A stretch of DNA of 46,761 nucleotides. It comes from a virus. The translations under genes and the position numbers were made by a program. Below the pieces are notes generated by a model. That model had not been told where the DNA came from. It saw nothing but the letters and a program-made list of their open reading frames with translations, and did no database searches. Location of the stretch: IMG/VR virus record IMGVR_UViG_3300008050_000079, positions 1 through 46,761 of that record, one strand, 5' to 3'. This document shows positions 1 to 9,093 of the stretch, piece after piece. Each line of letters starts with the position of its first letter. Positions within the stretch are counted from its first letter, which is position 1.

Positions 1-708
1 GATGCCTCTCAACTCACAAATCTACCAAGCGCGAGCGCGGCTTCAACATCAAGCGCAGGAATCATCGAGATCGCGACAAATACCGAAGCGGGCGCGGGTA
101 GTGCGAGTGATAAAGCACTTGTACCTTCAAATGTAGCATCACTCTCGATTGCTAACACTCAGGTGACTGGACTTGGGACCGCTTCAACCGCGAGTACAGG
201 CACTTCAGCGGGTAATGTAGTCGTACTGGATGGATCAGCAAAACTACCTGCAATTGATGGTTCACAACTCACGAATCTACCAAGCGGAAGCGCGGCTTCA
301 GCTACGAGCGCAGGTATTATTGAGATCGCGACAAATACCGAAGCGGGCGCGGGTAGTGCGAGTGATAAAGCACTTGTACCTTCAAATGTAGCATCACTCT
401 CTATTGCTAACACTCAGGTGACTGGACTTGGGACCGCTTCAACCGCTTCAACAGGTACTTCAGCGGGAAATGTAGTTGTACTTGATGGATCAGCGCGATT
501 ACCTGCGGTGGATGCTAGTCAACTCACGAATCTACCAAGCGCAAGCGCGGCCTCAACATCAGCCGCAGGTATTATTGAGATAGCGACAAATACCGAGGCG
601 GGCGCGGGTAGTGCGAGTGATAAAGCGCTTGTACCGTCAAATGTAGCCTCACTCTCTATTGCAAACACTCAGGTGACTGGACTTGGTACCGCTTCAACCG
701 CCGCGTCA
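1..708 (+). repeat. Three tandem copies of a 255-bp in-frame repeat
   Basis: Units begin at 1, 256 and 511, each with GATG followed by a CAACTCAC-type segment, so the period is exactly 255 bp (85 codons). The third unit diverges after about base 708. Copies are highly similar at DNA level, for example the shared block around TGATAAAGC and CAGGTGACTGGACTTG. More copies may lie left of the window. Such repeats set shaft length and can expand or contract by recombination. Confidence 0.93.
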
Positions 709-1347
709 ACCGACTTTCTCAGCGGTACAGGGACAGACACCCTAGGTGGTGATCTTGATGTCGGTACATCTGACATCATCAGCGCATCGAATAACCCTAT
801 CGAGTTAGCACCTCACGGTACTGGAGTCGTGACGGTTAAGGGGAACGCGACAGGGGGAAGCGGTCAGATCAAGCTTAACTGTGAGCAGAACTCTCACGGC
901 GTGACGATCAAGGGACCTCCTCACAGCGCGAGCGCTACATACACACTCACTCTACCAAACGATGACGGTGGAACCAATCAGGTACTAAAAAGTGATGGTT
1001 CCGGCGTATTGTCATGGACTGATCAGGCAAGTGGGGGAAGCGCTCCAGTAGTCGCGGAGCAGAACTCCACAGCAACATTAAGCAACCCGAGTTCCGGAGT
1101 AATTGAGCAGGTTTACACAGTATCAAGCTCAAGCGCTGTGACGTTGACTTTAGCGCTGAGTGCGACAGTAGGCGAAGGTTTTAAATACCAGATTAAACGA
1201 TTAGGTACAGGTGCAGTTACATTAACCTGCGGTGGTTCTGAATATATTGATCATTCAGGGCAAACATCTTTTGCGATCCCTAACCAGTACGACTCGATCA
1301 CATTGGTGGCGAATGGGACAAGCCCTGCATCGTGGTTGATTGTGTAG
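1..1347 (+). CDS. Tail fibre protein, 5' end missing, with 85-residue tandem repeats
   Basis: The reading frame is already open at base 1, so the gene begins left of the window; 448 codons are visible. The first part is three tandem copies of an 85-residue repeat rich in Ala, Ser, Thr and Gly, with recurring DGSxLPAxDxSQLTNLPS and SDKALVPSNVASLSI elements. Next comes a segment with IKLNCEQNSHGVTIKGP and YTLTLPNDDGGTNQVLKSDG, a pattern I know from fibre and structural proteins of marine phages. The last 100 residues look like a beta-rich tip. Its likely role is host recognition at the end of the tail. The three small genes that follow resemble fibre accessory proteins. Fibre identity is inferred from repeats and context. 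Confidence 0.75.
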   Translation, partial: DASQLTNLPSASAASTSSAGIIEIATNTEAGAGSASDKALVPSNVASLSIANTQVTGLGTASTASTGTSAGNVVVLDGSAKLPAIDGSQLTNLPSGSAASATSAGIIEIATNTEAGAGSASDKALVPSNVASLSIANTQVTGLGTASTASTGTSAGNVVVLDGSARLPAVDASQLTNLPSASAASTSAAGIIEIATNTEAGAGSASDKALVPSNVASLSIANTQVTGLGTASTAASTDFLSGTGTDTLGGDLDVGTSDIISASNNPIELAPHGTGVVTVKGNATGGSGQIKLNCEQNSHGVTIKGPPHSASATYTLTLPNDDGGTNQVLKSDGSGVLSWTDQASGGSAPVVAEQNSTATLSNPSSGVIEQVYTVSSSSAVTLTLALSATVGEGFKYQIKRLGTGAVTLTCGGSEYIDHSGQTSFAIPNQYDSITLVANGTSPASWLIV

Positions 1348-1359
1348 AAAGGTGATAGT

Positions 1360-1782
1360 ATGAGTTACATTCAACGAAGCGCAACGAACGCGAACACCAC
1401 ACCTTTCGATGTAGGTAAAATGAGCGGAAATACAGCTGTTTCAGGGCGTCAGATCTTTGATACTTTTAACGCGCCTTGGCTTTCTGTAAATACATCAACG
1501 GGAGTCATTTCAGCAGATACTGCTTTTTTTACAGAGGCTTGTTTTTCACCAAATTCAAACACTTATGGGAATTCAAGAGTAGGTAATTCTACGGGCTCAA
1601 CACTACACACAGCAGGTCAGATTATGCCGGAGTCGAGCACGTCAAGCGCAGGGGGCTCAGGTAGGGGCGATGATATAGCGTACTATTACAGCGCGTCGCA
1701 CTACCCTACATGGCTTTACGCAGGGAACACTGCAACGGCCCCTGATACTGATTTAAGCCACATCAAAGTGATGAGGTTATAA
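1360..1782 (+). CDS. Small fibre-associated protein, M(S/T)YI family, copy 1
   Basis: This 140-residue protein begins MSYIQRSATNANTTPFDVGKM and ends LSHIKVMRL. An AAAGGTG sequence upstream of the ATG is a reasonable ribosome site. Two more genes of similar size follow directly, starting MTYI and MSYI and also ending in a short hydrophobic/basic strand, so I see the three as distant paralogs. Composition is Ser/Thr/Asn/Gly rich with alternating beta strands and no cysteine or membrane segment. The position after the tail fibre suggests a fibre tip, decoration or receptor-binding subunit. I do not recognise a named family. Confidence 0.7.
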   Translation: MSYIQRSATNANTTPFDVGKMSGNTAVSGRQIFDTFNAPWLSVNTSTGVISADTAFFTEACFSPNSNTYGNSRVGNSTGSTLHTAGQIMPESSTSSAGGSGRGDDIAYYYSASHYPTWLYAGNTATAPDTDLSHIKVMRL

Positions 1783-1785
1783 AAA

Positions 1786-2286
1786 ATGACTTATATAAAA
1801 TCAGGATTACCTCAAAAATTAGACGCTCAATTCAATCTATATCACAACGCGAGCGCCACAATCGCGAATGACGAGGCAATCACTTACGCAGATGAAGATA
1901 CTAGTTTCGGTAAAAGTTTTAGTTTATCAAGATCAGGTGCTCAATTTACATTACCCGTTAACGGCTCAACATATTACCTAGAGGCGAGTATTGTATATTG
2001 GCATACAAGTTACCCTACAGTTAATTATAATTATGCGGTCACTTGTTGGTACGATGTAACAAACTCTGCTTATGTAGGCATTCAATCAAATATATGTTCT
2101 GGGTTTAATATAAGTGAAGGTCGTTCCGGTAATATTGTAGCAGATGAAACGGCGAAGTTTGCAACATCTGGAGGCGTGTATGAGTTAAGACTTAAAACAA
2201 CATCAGGGATGTTGACCGCCGTTGATACCCCTTCGGGTTCCGGCTATGGTTATGTAAACGCGCGGTGTTTGATCTGGAGGTTTTAA
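1786..2286 (+). CDS. Small fibre-associated protein, M(S/T)YI family, copy 2
   Basis: This protein has 166 residues and begins MTYIKSGLPQKLDAQF three bases after the previous stop. The body alternates hydrophobic and polar residues (YYLEASIVYW, YELRLKTTSG, ARCLIWRF), as in a small beta-sandwich or C1q-like jelly roll; that fold is inferred. The DNA is much more AT-rich than the structural genes to the right and poor in GATC, as is common for exchangeable host-range genes. The likely role is receptor binding or fibre decoration. Confidence 0.7.
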   Translation: MTYIKSGLPQKLDAQFNLYHNASATIANDEAITYADEDTSFGKSFSLSRSGAQFTLPVNGSTYYLEASIVYWHTSYPTVNYNYAVTCWYDVTNSAYVGIQSNICSGFNISEGRSGNIVADETAKFATSGGVYELRLKTTSGMLTAVDTPSGSGYGYVNARCLIWRF

Positions 2287-2287
2287 G

Positions 2288-2722
2288 ATGAGTTATATAA
2301 ATGGAGCTGTTCCCGCTCCTGCAAAACTATTATTATTAAAAACAAGTAACGGATCGGGTTCATTATCTGTAAGTGATATTATAGATCTAAACACTACTGC
2401 TATATATAATAATACAACGGCCACTATAAACTCTAATAATATTGTTTTAGGCGCGGGTAATTATATGATTGATGCGGGTTTAGGAGTTAACAACTCATCA
2501 AACCCAATATCAAACTATATTGATTATAATATTACTGTAGATGATGTAGAGCAAGATTCACCTGCTACAAGCACTCAGGATAATAAAGTGGGCGTTGATT
2601 CAAGCGTTTGTGCGTTATCGATAGAGAGCGGGACTAAGACGATCAAGATTAAGGTCATAGCGCTCGGGGGGTCATGCAGTGTAGAGGACGATTACTCGTG
2701 GATCAGAATACTATCAACATAA
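2288..2722 (+). CDS. Small fibre-associated protein, M(S/T)YI family, copy 3
   Basis: This protein has 144 residues and begins MSYINGAVPAPAKLLLLKTS one base after the previous stop region. It has the same layout as its two neighbours: short MSYI start, beta-rich Ser/Asn body (GAGNYMIDAGLGV, KTIKIKVIAL) and hydrophobic end WIRILST. The middle is very AT-rich. The next gene starts inside its last codons, so translation is probably coupled. It is interpreted as a fibre accessory or receptor-binding subunit; function is not proven by sequence. Confidence 0.7.
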   Translation: MSYINGAVPAPAKLLLLKTSNGSGSLSVSDIIDLNTTAIYNNTTATINSNNIVLGAGNYMIDAGLGVNNSSNPISNYIDYNITVDDVEQDSPATSTQDNKVGVDSSVCALSIESGTKTIKIKVIALGGSCSVEDDYSWIRILST

Positions 2723-2973
2723 AAAGCATAGGCGCGGTGATCATAGCACTCATCACCCTCTACCTGATCGCAGGACCAGAGACCGCAGGGGCGGGAGCGG
2801 TACTCGGCGCGATGGGTGCGAGTGTTCAAGAGCGGCGCAAGCGTCAACGAGAACGAGAGCAGGCACATGAAGCGCGAGAGGTTCAAGAGGATCAGGAGCG
2901 AGAGACTGAGATCGATCAAGCGCGTAAGATTGCAGAAAAGAGAGCAGAGACATGGTTAGACTCGGACTTTTAA
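2698..2973 (+). CDS. Small membrane protein with charged helical tail (lysis region)
   Basis: I prefer the GTG at 2698 because AGAGGA at 2683-2688 lies nine bases upstream; an ATG at 2674 in the same frame is the alternative. The product of about 91 residues has one amino-terminal membrane segment (AVIIALITLYLIAG), a Gly/Ala stretch, then a highly charged helix full of Arg, Glu and Gln. It overlaps the fibre gene before it and the secreted coiled-coil gene after it. A single amino-terminal anchor followed by a charged helix fits an inner-membrane spanin or small holin-type protein, but I cannot assign one. Confidence 0.6.
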   Translation: MDQNTINIKSIGAVIIALITLYLIAGPETAGAGAVLGAMGASVQERRKRQREREQAHEAREVQEDQERETEIDQARKIAEKRAETWLDSDF

Positions 2974-3398
2974 GCACGCTCTTGATCTTGACCCCTACCC
3001 CGTCAACAGGTCTCTGGACTACGGTCGAGGGTGAAGTGATCGAGGCACCTTGTCCTAAATTGTTAGAAGATAAGGCTAGACTACCGAAGGGATGCCGCGC
3101 CCCCCGCGCGGGAGTCCTGACCTCACGTACTGAGTACGTGAACACTCAAGGCGAGCTTGCATCTCTTAACGCTGAAGTTGAGGCGCTCCAGAGCCAGATC
3201 GACACAGAGCGAGAGGCGCGGAGAGCAGCGGAAGCGGACCTCAAGAGTGCGCTCGCGGAATATGAGCTTGGAATCAAGATCTTGAGGAGTACATGCACTT
3301 CTGTAGATTGCCCCCAAATCAAACCTGCCGCGATAGGTGGCGCTTTCGCGTTGACGTTATGCGGTGCGGTGTACGCGACACATCAAATCATGAAATGA
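2952..3398 (+). CDS. Secreted coiled-coil protein with C-terminal membrane segment
   Basis: This 148-residue protein begins MVRLGLLSTLLILTPTPSTG, a likely signal peptide or anchor. Next come a Cys-containing segment (C34, C48), a coiled coil of about 50 residues (ELASLNAEVEALQSQIDTER and on), two more cysteines (STCTSVDC) and a carboxy-terminal hydrophobic segment (IGGAFALTLCGAVYA). It starts 22 bases inside the previous gene and its TGA overlaps the endolysin ATG as ATGA. Membrane ends around a periplasmic coiled coil, next to an endolysin, suggest a lysis role such as a spanin-like protein. This is inference from layout. Confidence 0.6.
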   Translation: MVRLGLLSTLLILTPTPSTGLWTTVEGEVIEAPCPKLLEDKARLPKGCRAPRAGVLTSRTEYVNTQGELASLNAEVEALQSQIDTEREARRAAEADLKSALAEYELGIKILRSTCTSVDCPQIKPAAIGGAFALTLCGAVYATHQIMK

Positions 3399-4024
3399 GC
3401 GAGAACATGGATCACGACCAACGACGAGAAGAGCGGGCGAAACTGCTCAAAGAATTAGACAAGAGCAGGGACGCGGCGCGCCCTAGCGATCACGCGAGCG
3501 CTGAAGCAGGACAAGAGGCGCTTGACCGCGCGCTTGAGCAGTGGCGAGAGGAGATCATTGAACCGATCGGAGCGGTGACCGAGGGGCCGATCCTTGAGCG
3601 TTATATTCAACAGGGTTCAGGATGGACGTGGATCAAGAGCTATCAGAACAGAAAAACCGCGTGGTGTGGACACTTCGCGGCGTACTGTTGGGCGTCTCTA
3701 CTTCCAAAGATTCGTAAATCAAGCACACCTTCAACTTATCGATTATGGGAATGGGGAAGAGGAACACCGCGACATATTAAAAAGGTAGAGCACGCGCGAG
3801 CAGGCGACATCATGATCATCACGACAGCGAGCGGGAAACGATGGGGCGACCATATCACGATCATTGACCGCGTTGAGGATGACCTCTCAGGGGTCTGGAC
3901 TGTTGAGGGGAACGCATTCGGAGAGACCCCGTCTAGCGAGCGTAAAGAGGGTGTGGTAAGATGCTTTAGACCAGTTGAAAAAATCAAGTTCATTTATCGG
4001 CCCTTGGAGGTCGATCTGATGTAG
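3395..4024 (+). CDS. CHAP-type peptidase/amidase, probable endolysin
   Basis: The start at 3395 is chosen because it makes an ATGA overlap with the previous gene; the frame is open further upstream. The 209-residue product has a helical charged amino end and then a CHAP/NlpC-like domain. Visible are C91 in AWCGHFAAYCW, H153 in WGDHITIID and N173 in TVEGNAFGE, in the order expected for a Cys-His-Asn/Glu active site. Such enzymes cut peptide or amide bonds of the cell wall. There is no signal peptide, so release would need a holin or the neighbouring membrane proteins. A virion-associated wall hydrolase is possible given the portal gene next door. Confidence 0.8.
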   Translation: MSENMDHDQRREERAKLLKELDKSRDAARPSDHASAEAGQEALDRALEQWREEIIEPIGAVTEGPILERYIQQGSGWTWIKSYQNRKTAWCGHFAAYCWASLLPKIRKSSTPSTYRLWEWGRGTPRHIKKVEHARAGDIMIITTASGKRWGDHITIIDRVEDDLSGVWTVEGNAFGETPSSERKEGVVRCFRPVEKIKFIYRPLEVDLM

Positions 4025-4036
4025 TAGCGAGGGTTT

Positions 4037-5512
4037 ATGAGCGACATACAGTCAACGATCGAGGAGATGACCGATCTCGTCAAGGGGAAATCGGGCGAGT
4101 CTCAGGCGTATGAGCTTAACCCTTACTCGACAGAGTACAGCGCGCATCATCAGAGCGGGTTACTCGGTGACCAACATCAGGGAACAATAGGCGCGCTCAG
4201 TTACGCGACACTCAGAGCGCTCGCGAGAGTACCTCTGATCTCAGGTATCATTCAGACGCGCGTCTCTCAAGTGGCAGAGTTCGCGAGACCTCAACCAGAC
4301 CGACACAGCGCGGGTTTTGTGATCCGGTTGAGGGATCAGGCGACAGAGACGACGGACGAGCACCGAGAAGAGATCAAGGCGCTTACTGAGTGGTTGGTGA
4401 AATGTGGTGATTCAAGGGTCGTGGGCCACTTAACTTTTGAGGGGTTCCTGCGATCGATCACGCGCGATTCATTGACCCTTGATCAGTGCTGTTTTGAGAT
4501 CATTCATAAAGGGGGGCGCCCGATCGCGTTCAAGCCCGTGGACGCCACGACGATCAGAGTGAGCGCCCCTTCAGATGACGAGATCAAGCGAGGGCGCAGA
4601 GATCCCAAGAAAACAGCATTTGTACAGGTGATAGAGAATCGGATCGTGGCAGAGTTTGACGCGGATCAGATGGCGTTCGGGATCAGGCGCCCACGATCAG
4701 AGATCAGCTCTAACGGGTACGGGTATCCAGAGATTGAAGAGGCGGCGCCTACGATCATTGATATGGTGAGGGCGAAGGCATACAACTCAGCGAACTTCAC
4801 TCACGGCTTACATCTATCAGGGATCTTAGCGATTAAAAGTAAAATGAGCCCTGCACTCTTTCGGGCGTTCCGGCGCGAGTTCTACGCGATGCTTCAGGGG
4901 GGGAACGGCGCGAAGAAGACCCCAATCATTCAACTCGATCCAGAGGCGAAGGAGGAGGTTCAGAGCGTGAACATGACCAACAGCAACTCTGACATGGAGT
5001 ATAGTTCATGGCTCAACTTCTTGATCAAGGAAGTGTGCGCGCTGTACCAGATGGACCCCGCCGAACTTGGGTATGTGTTTGGTAACGAGGGTCAAAGCTC
5101 CGCGCTCAATCAAGGGGGGCCTGCACAGCGTATCGAGTACAGTAAAGAGAAGGGCCTAAGACCGCTATTAAGAGCGCTTGAATCGTGGATCAATAGATGG
5201 ATCATAGGACCGATCGCGCCCCATCTTGAGCTCTCTTTTGTAGGTCTGGATACAGAGAGCGAGTCACAGCGCCTTGATGCGATCTCAAAGAAGGTCAATA
5301 GCTACATGACCGTGAACGAGGCGCGCGCAGCGTTTGACCTTGAACCGATTGATAACCCGATCGCTGATATGTTGCTTAATGCGAGTTACATCAACGCGGC
5401 TCAAATGGCAGGACAAGAGGGCGCTGAAGACGATCAGGATGATGCTGATCTTTTACCCGTAAATGATAATGATAATGATGACGATGATCTTGAGATCAAT
5501 GAGGAGTTTTGA
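4037..5512 (+). CDS. Phage portal protein
   Basis: This 491-residue protein has the length and pattern of a portal subunit, which forms the dodecameric ring at one capsid vertex through which DNA enters and leaves. The stretch NSDMEYSSWLNFLIKEVCAL, then YQMDPAELGY and SALNQGGPAQRIEYSKEKGL, is characteristic of portal proteins near the wing/stem region. The carboxy end is very acidic (DNDNDDDDLEINEEF). A GAGGG site precedes the ATG. The next gene starts in the stop codon (TGATG), so helicase and portal are translationally coupled. The usual neighbour, MuF, lies 15.7 kb downstream. Confidence 0.92.
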   Translation: MSDIQSTIEEMTDLVKGKSGESQAYELNPYSTEYSAHHQSGLLGDQHQGTIGALSYATLRALARVPLISGIIQTRVSQVAEFARPQPDRHSAGFVIRLRDQATETTDEHREEIKALTEWLVKCGDSRVVGHLTFEGFLRSITRDSLTLDQCCFEIIHKGGRPIAFKPVDATTIRVSAPSDDEIKRGRRDPKKTAFVQVIENRIVAEFDADQMAFGIRRPRSEISSNGYGYPEIEEAAPTIIDMVRAKAYNSANFTHGLHLSGILAIKSKMSPALFRAFRREFYAMLQGGNGAKKTPIIQLDPEAKEEVQSVNMTNSNSDMEYSSWLNFLIKEVCALYQMDPAELGYVFGNEGQSSALNQGGPAQRIEYSKEKGLRPLLRALESWINRWIIGPIAPHLELSFVGLDTESESQRLDAISKKVNSYMTVNEARAAFDLEPIDNPIADMLLNASYINAAQMAGQEGAEDDQDDADLLPVNDNDNDDDDLEINEEF

Positions 5513-8500
5513 TGCACTATTTCAGCTATCTTATAACGTTACTCAAAGGCAGAAATCACAAATATGTAAGAAGAGTCCCTTACAGAGACAACAAAGGGCG
5601 GCGCAGATATCGTTATTTTTACAGAAACCAGACATTAAGAGGTCAGGGGTTCGGGTCGATCTCTGAGATTGCAGACGGGGCGTCTTATGAGTACATAGGT
5701 GACGACGGAGAGAGGGGGCATCTTTCCGTAAAGATTGATAAAAAAACAGGGAGAGCAGTAGCGACTCACGATGAAACGGGAAAAGTACACACTTTCCGCA
5801 ACGTTGAGCAATTTCAGATATTCATCAGAGAACATCACGCAGAAGAGATTAGCGAGGATAAAAAGCGCTTCTTTGATAGGCTGAGGATGGAGAGGTCAAG
5901 GGGAAGTATTAGAACCAAACTCACGGAGAGGCGCGCAGAATTCCTCGGCCTTAGTGTGCCACTATGGGAGGGGAAGGCCCCTCAAGGCATGATTGCAGAC
6001 ATTAACGACTTTTCACACCTGCGTTATAAAATAAGGCTAGAGGACAAGAGGGGGAGACTCTTATCGAAATGGGTTACAGAGGCCACAGCTCAGGAAATTG
6101 TAGAGAACGGAAGACAGGCATGGAGAGATGGAAAAGGGGAGAAGAAAAAACGACAGAGAGAAGAGATCCAAGAGCCTCTGACAATATATGATGCAGTACG
6201 AGAAAATCACAAAAAACATGCAGATGTATTTGAGTACGATTTTGAGACTTCCCCTCAAATGGTCCACCCTCGCGACCTTGACCCTGACATGTTAGGAGGA
6301 TCTGTCCGATTATGGGTGCGCCCAAAGGGAACAGATAAATGGCTCAAGCATGGACATGATTCAGGACACTCAATCAGCCCCGCGACTCGTCCTGACGGGG
6401 ATCATGTGTTTTGGGCGGGAAATGACTTCTTTGGTACAAGGGAACTCACAAGGGCCCTTCGCCACTCTGCTTTCAGAGATGATACGACGATAAAAGACAC
6501 CGTAGGGGCGGGAGGGTTACCTGTTTGGAAAACGCTTTTTTTACAAGCTGAGGAGCATGGATACGAAGCCGTTTTTGCCTTACCTGACACCAAGATCATG
6601 AACGCTACAAGAGGTCGTCGCGAATCTATCTCACTGAGCGCCGGAGTCCCTCCTAACTTTATGGGCCTTAATATTGAAGCTTTTAAATTTAAGATTTCGG
6701 AGAAAAAAGGCAAGTATAAAACATTTAGGAACTACACTCTTGAGGGAGACGATACACTTGAGAAGCTTGGTTTTTTTGAGGCTTTAGGGACTGGAAATTG
6801 GGGAAATATCATCTTTGGTAATCTGGTGGAGGCTACTCGTGGCATATCTCTGTCTGAGCGGCAAAGATCGATAATATCTCAGTCAGTATCTAGGCTCTCG
6901 GTGTGGTGGAGCGGTTTAAACGACCAAGAGAGAGAGGAATTTTATCACACATATCTAGACCCTGAGCTACAGACACAAGGGGTCTTGAGGCACCCCCTCC
7001 ACGAGAACGCAGACCTTGAAATCCCATCAGGAATGGAAAAGATGAGAAAACGAGGATGGTCTTTTCATGAGTATCAAAAGAAGGCAATTAATTTCGCCAT
7101 CGACCAGAAGCGCGTTGTGTGGGCGATGGAAATGGGCCTTGGTAAGACGCTCTCAGCACTAGGGGCATATCATCACATGAGGGAGCGAGGAGATATATCA
7201 AAAATGTTTATCACTGCCCCTCTTAGTGCTCACGGGAGTTGGATCGAGCATCTGGGAGGTTTAAGCAATGTAAGATATGAAGTATTGAGTGGAGTAAGTA
7301 AAAAAAAGAGATTGGAGGCCTACGAACGTTTTAAAAAGGGCGAGATTGATGTGTTAGTCACAAGCCCTGAAGCTATCAGAAAACCGAAAAGTTCAAAAGG
7401 TGCAGGGGATTATGAGCACATTGAAGAGTTCCTCAATGAGGATGTGCTATATGTTGCAGATGAGGTTCATAAATTCAAAGGAGGGGAATCAAGTCAAGGG
7501 CTCGCGTTTCAGGAACTGAGCCCGAAAGCGGGGGCCTGTATCGGTATGACAGGGACGCCTAAACCGAACAAACCAGAGGATTTCTACTATATCATGAAGC
7601 GAGTCAACCCTGACTGGGAGGTAAGCCATGATGAATTTAAGGAGCGCTATTGTCTCAGCGACGAGGAAGGGAACCCTGTCACATTTGACCCGAGCAAGCT
7701 TTGGGAGTTCCACGAAATCAATGCAGAACAGCTTTTTATCAGGAGCACTAACGACCCTGACGCTCGATTAAATCTTCCAGACAGAAAAGACCTTAGCCCT
7801 GCTTTACAACTCGATGAGACACAGAGAAAATTCATAGAAGGCCTCGCTTTAACAGCAGAGGTTAAAGCGGCGGCTGTTCGCGCGATGAACAAACCAGACG
7901 AAGAGAAATCAGGCAATGAGTGGGCTCTTATATCATGGTATGAGCAATCTCTTAACTTGCTAGGTAGCTTAGAAAGCGGCTCTGTGAGCGCAGATGAGAT
8001 CTCCTCTCAAGAGTTCCTAGAGCTTGCTCAGTTTGAGGCGGCTCCAATGGGACTTAAGCCAATGCTCACAAGAATAGATCAATTGACAACAGATCCAAAA
8101 TCCGCCGCCCCCTTAACTTGGGAGAGATACGCGAAACTTCAAGGGCATATGGGAGTGTATGAGACGCCTAAGATGCGACTTATCACAGACTCAGTGATTG
8201 ACCACTTAGAGACACACCCTGAGACGGGGGCTGTTGTCTTTTGCGAGTATGTGCAGGCACTAGAGACGACAAAAGAAGCACTCGTCAGGCGCGGTATTCC
8301 ACCTGATCAAATAGCTGTGTACTATGGAGCGGTCACGCCGAAAAGAAGACGCGAGATTGAGAGGCAACTAAACGAGGGAGAGATTAAGGTAATTTTGGGT
8401 CAAACAAAAGCACTGGAGACGGGGGCAAACTTACAAAAAAGAGCTAATTTTGTAGCTCATTTAAACACTCCCTTTGCACCCGACACGCTTACACAATCCA

Positions 8501-9093
8501 CAGCCCGTGTATATAGACAAGGCCAGAGGAGGCCTACGACGATCTTAAGGCCCACAGGTAGCCCGATTGATGAGATCAAGGATAGACTAGTCACGCGCAA
8601 AATCAGCCAAACAGGGCAAGCCACAGGCGCGGTTATGGTAGCCGATGAGGGGGCGATCAGAACAACCGCCGATAAGCGTAAGCAGTCCCTCGACGCAGAA
8701 ACGATCGCGAGGGTTTTAAATATCCCGCAGCTTGCAAAACTCACTGACAGTGAACCAGACATAGAAACAGTCCCCACCCCTCCACCTTTAGGGACAACAC
8801 CTGCACGCACGCTGACAGCTAACAGCACAACGGAAGAAATTATAACCCTTCAATACACTACAGCGGCGCAACAGAAAAAGATCAAAAAGGGGGAAGGATG
8901 GGCGCAGAGCGCTATCTCCCGCGACAAAAAGACAGGGCAGAACCTCAAAGACTTTTTAAACATGGCAATCTTTAAAGGGAAGCTACACACTGACGAGGCG
9001 GGACACGTCACAGGTTCAGACGACACCAAAACAAACTCCTCCTTTTGGGCAGGCGTTTATGTTCAAACCCTCCGAACGCTTATGGAGCAATGA
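5512..9093 (+). CDS. Polyvalent protein with tag domain and SNF2-type helicase
   Basis: The ATG at 5512 overlaps the portal stop by one base. The 1193-residue product starts with the tag shared with two other proteins (NHKYVRRV..GRRRYRYFY, residues 15-110). An unrecognised region of about 350 residues follows, then an SNF2-type ATPase: MGLGKT (about 541-547), DEVH at 650-653, TGTPKPN and ARVYRQGQRRP near 1000. SNF2 proteins use ATP to move along or remodel duplex DNA. The last 120 residues hold a Pro/Thr linker and a small domain. In the phage head it could be injected to counter restriction, like P1 DarB; that is inferred. GATC is about 1 in 220 bases here, against about 1 in 60 in the second helicase gene, suggesting recent acquisition. 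Confidence 0.85.
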   Translation: MHYFSYLITLLKGRNHKYVRRVPYRDNKGRRRYRYFYRNQTLRGQGFGSISEIADGASYEYIGDDGERGHLSVKIDKKTGRAVATHDETGKVHTFRNVEQFQIFIREHHAEEISEDKKRFFDRLRMERSRGSIRTKLTERRAEFLGLSVPLWEGKAPQGMIADINDFSHLRYKIRLEDKRGRLLSKWVTEATAQEIVENGRQAWRDGKGEKKKRQREEIQEPLTIYDAVRENHKKHADVFEYDFETSPQMVHPRDLDPDMLGGSVRLWVRPKGTDKWLKHGHDSGHSISPATRPDGDHVFWAGNDFFGTRELTRALRHSAFRDDTTIKDTVGAGGLPVWKTLFLQAEEHGYEAVFALPDTKIMNATRGRRESISLSAGVPPNFMGLNIEAFKFKISEKKGKYKTFRNYTLEGDDTLEKLGFFEALGTGNWGNIIFGNLVEATRGISLSERQRSIISQSVSRLSVWWSGLNDQEREEFYHTYLDPELQTQGVLRHPLHENADLEIPSGMEKMRKRGWSFHEYQKKAINFAIDQKRVVWAMEMGLGKTLSALGAYHHMRERGDISKMFITAPLSAHGSWIEHLGGLSNVRYEVLSGVSKKKRLEAYERFKKGEIDVLVTSPEAIRKPKSSKGAGDYEHIEEFLNEDVLYVADEVHKFKGGESSQGLAFQELSPKAGACIGMTGTPKPNKPEDFYYIMKRVNPDWEVSHDEFKERYCLSDEEGNPVTFDPSKLWEFHEINAEQLFIRSTNDPDARLNLPDRKDLSPALQLDETQRKFIEGLALTAEVKAAAVRAMNKPDEEKSGNEWALISWYEQSLNLLGSLESGSVSADEISSQEFLELAQFEAAPMGLKPMLTRIDQLTTDPKSAAPLTWERYAKLQGHMGVYETPKMRLITDSVIDHLETHPETGAVVFCEYVQALETTKEALVRRGIPPDQIAVYYGAVTPKRRREIERQLNEGEIKVILGQTKALETGANLQKRANFVAHLNTPFAPDTLTQSTARVYRQGQRRPTTILRPTGSPIDEIKDRLVTRKISQTGQATGAVMVADEGAIRTTADKRKQSLDAETIARVLNIPQLAKLTDSEPDIETVPTPPPLGTTPARTLTANSTTEEIITLQYTTAAQQKKIKKGEGWAQSAISRDKKTGQNLKDFLNMAIFKGKLHTDEAGHVTGSDDTKTNSSFWAGVYVQTLRTLMEQ

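Noticed and set aside
2401-2410. TATAAT in the AT-rich fibre gene at 2405-2410
   Set aside because: The region is so AT-rich that such words are expected; no -35 element is present.
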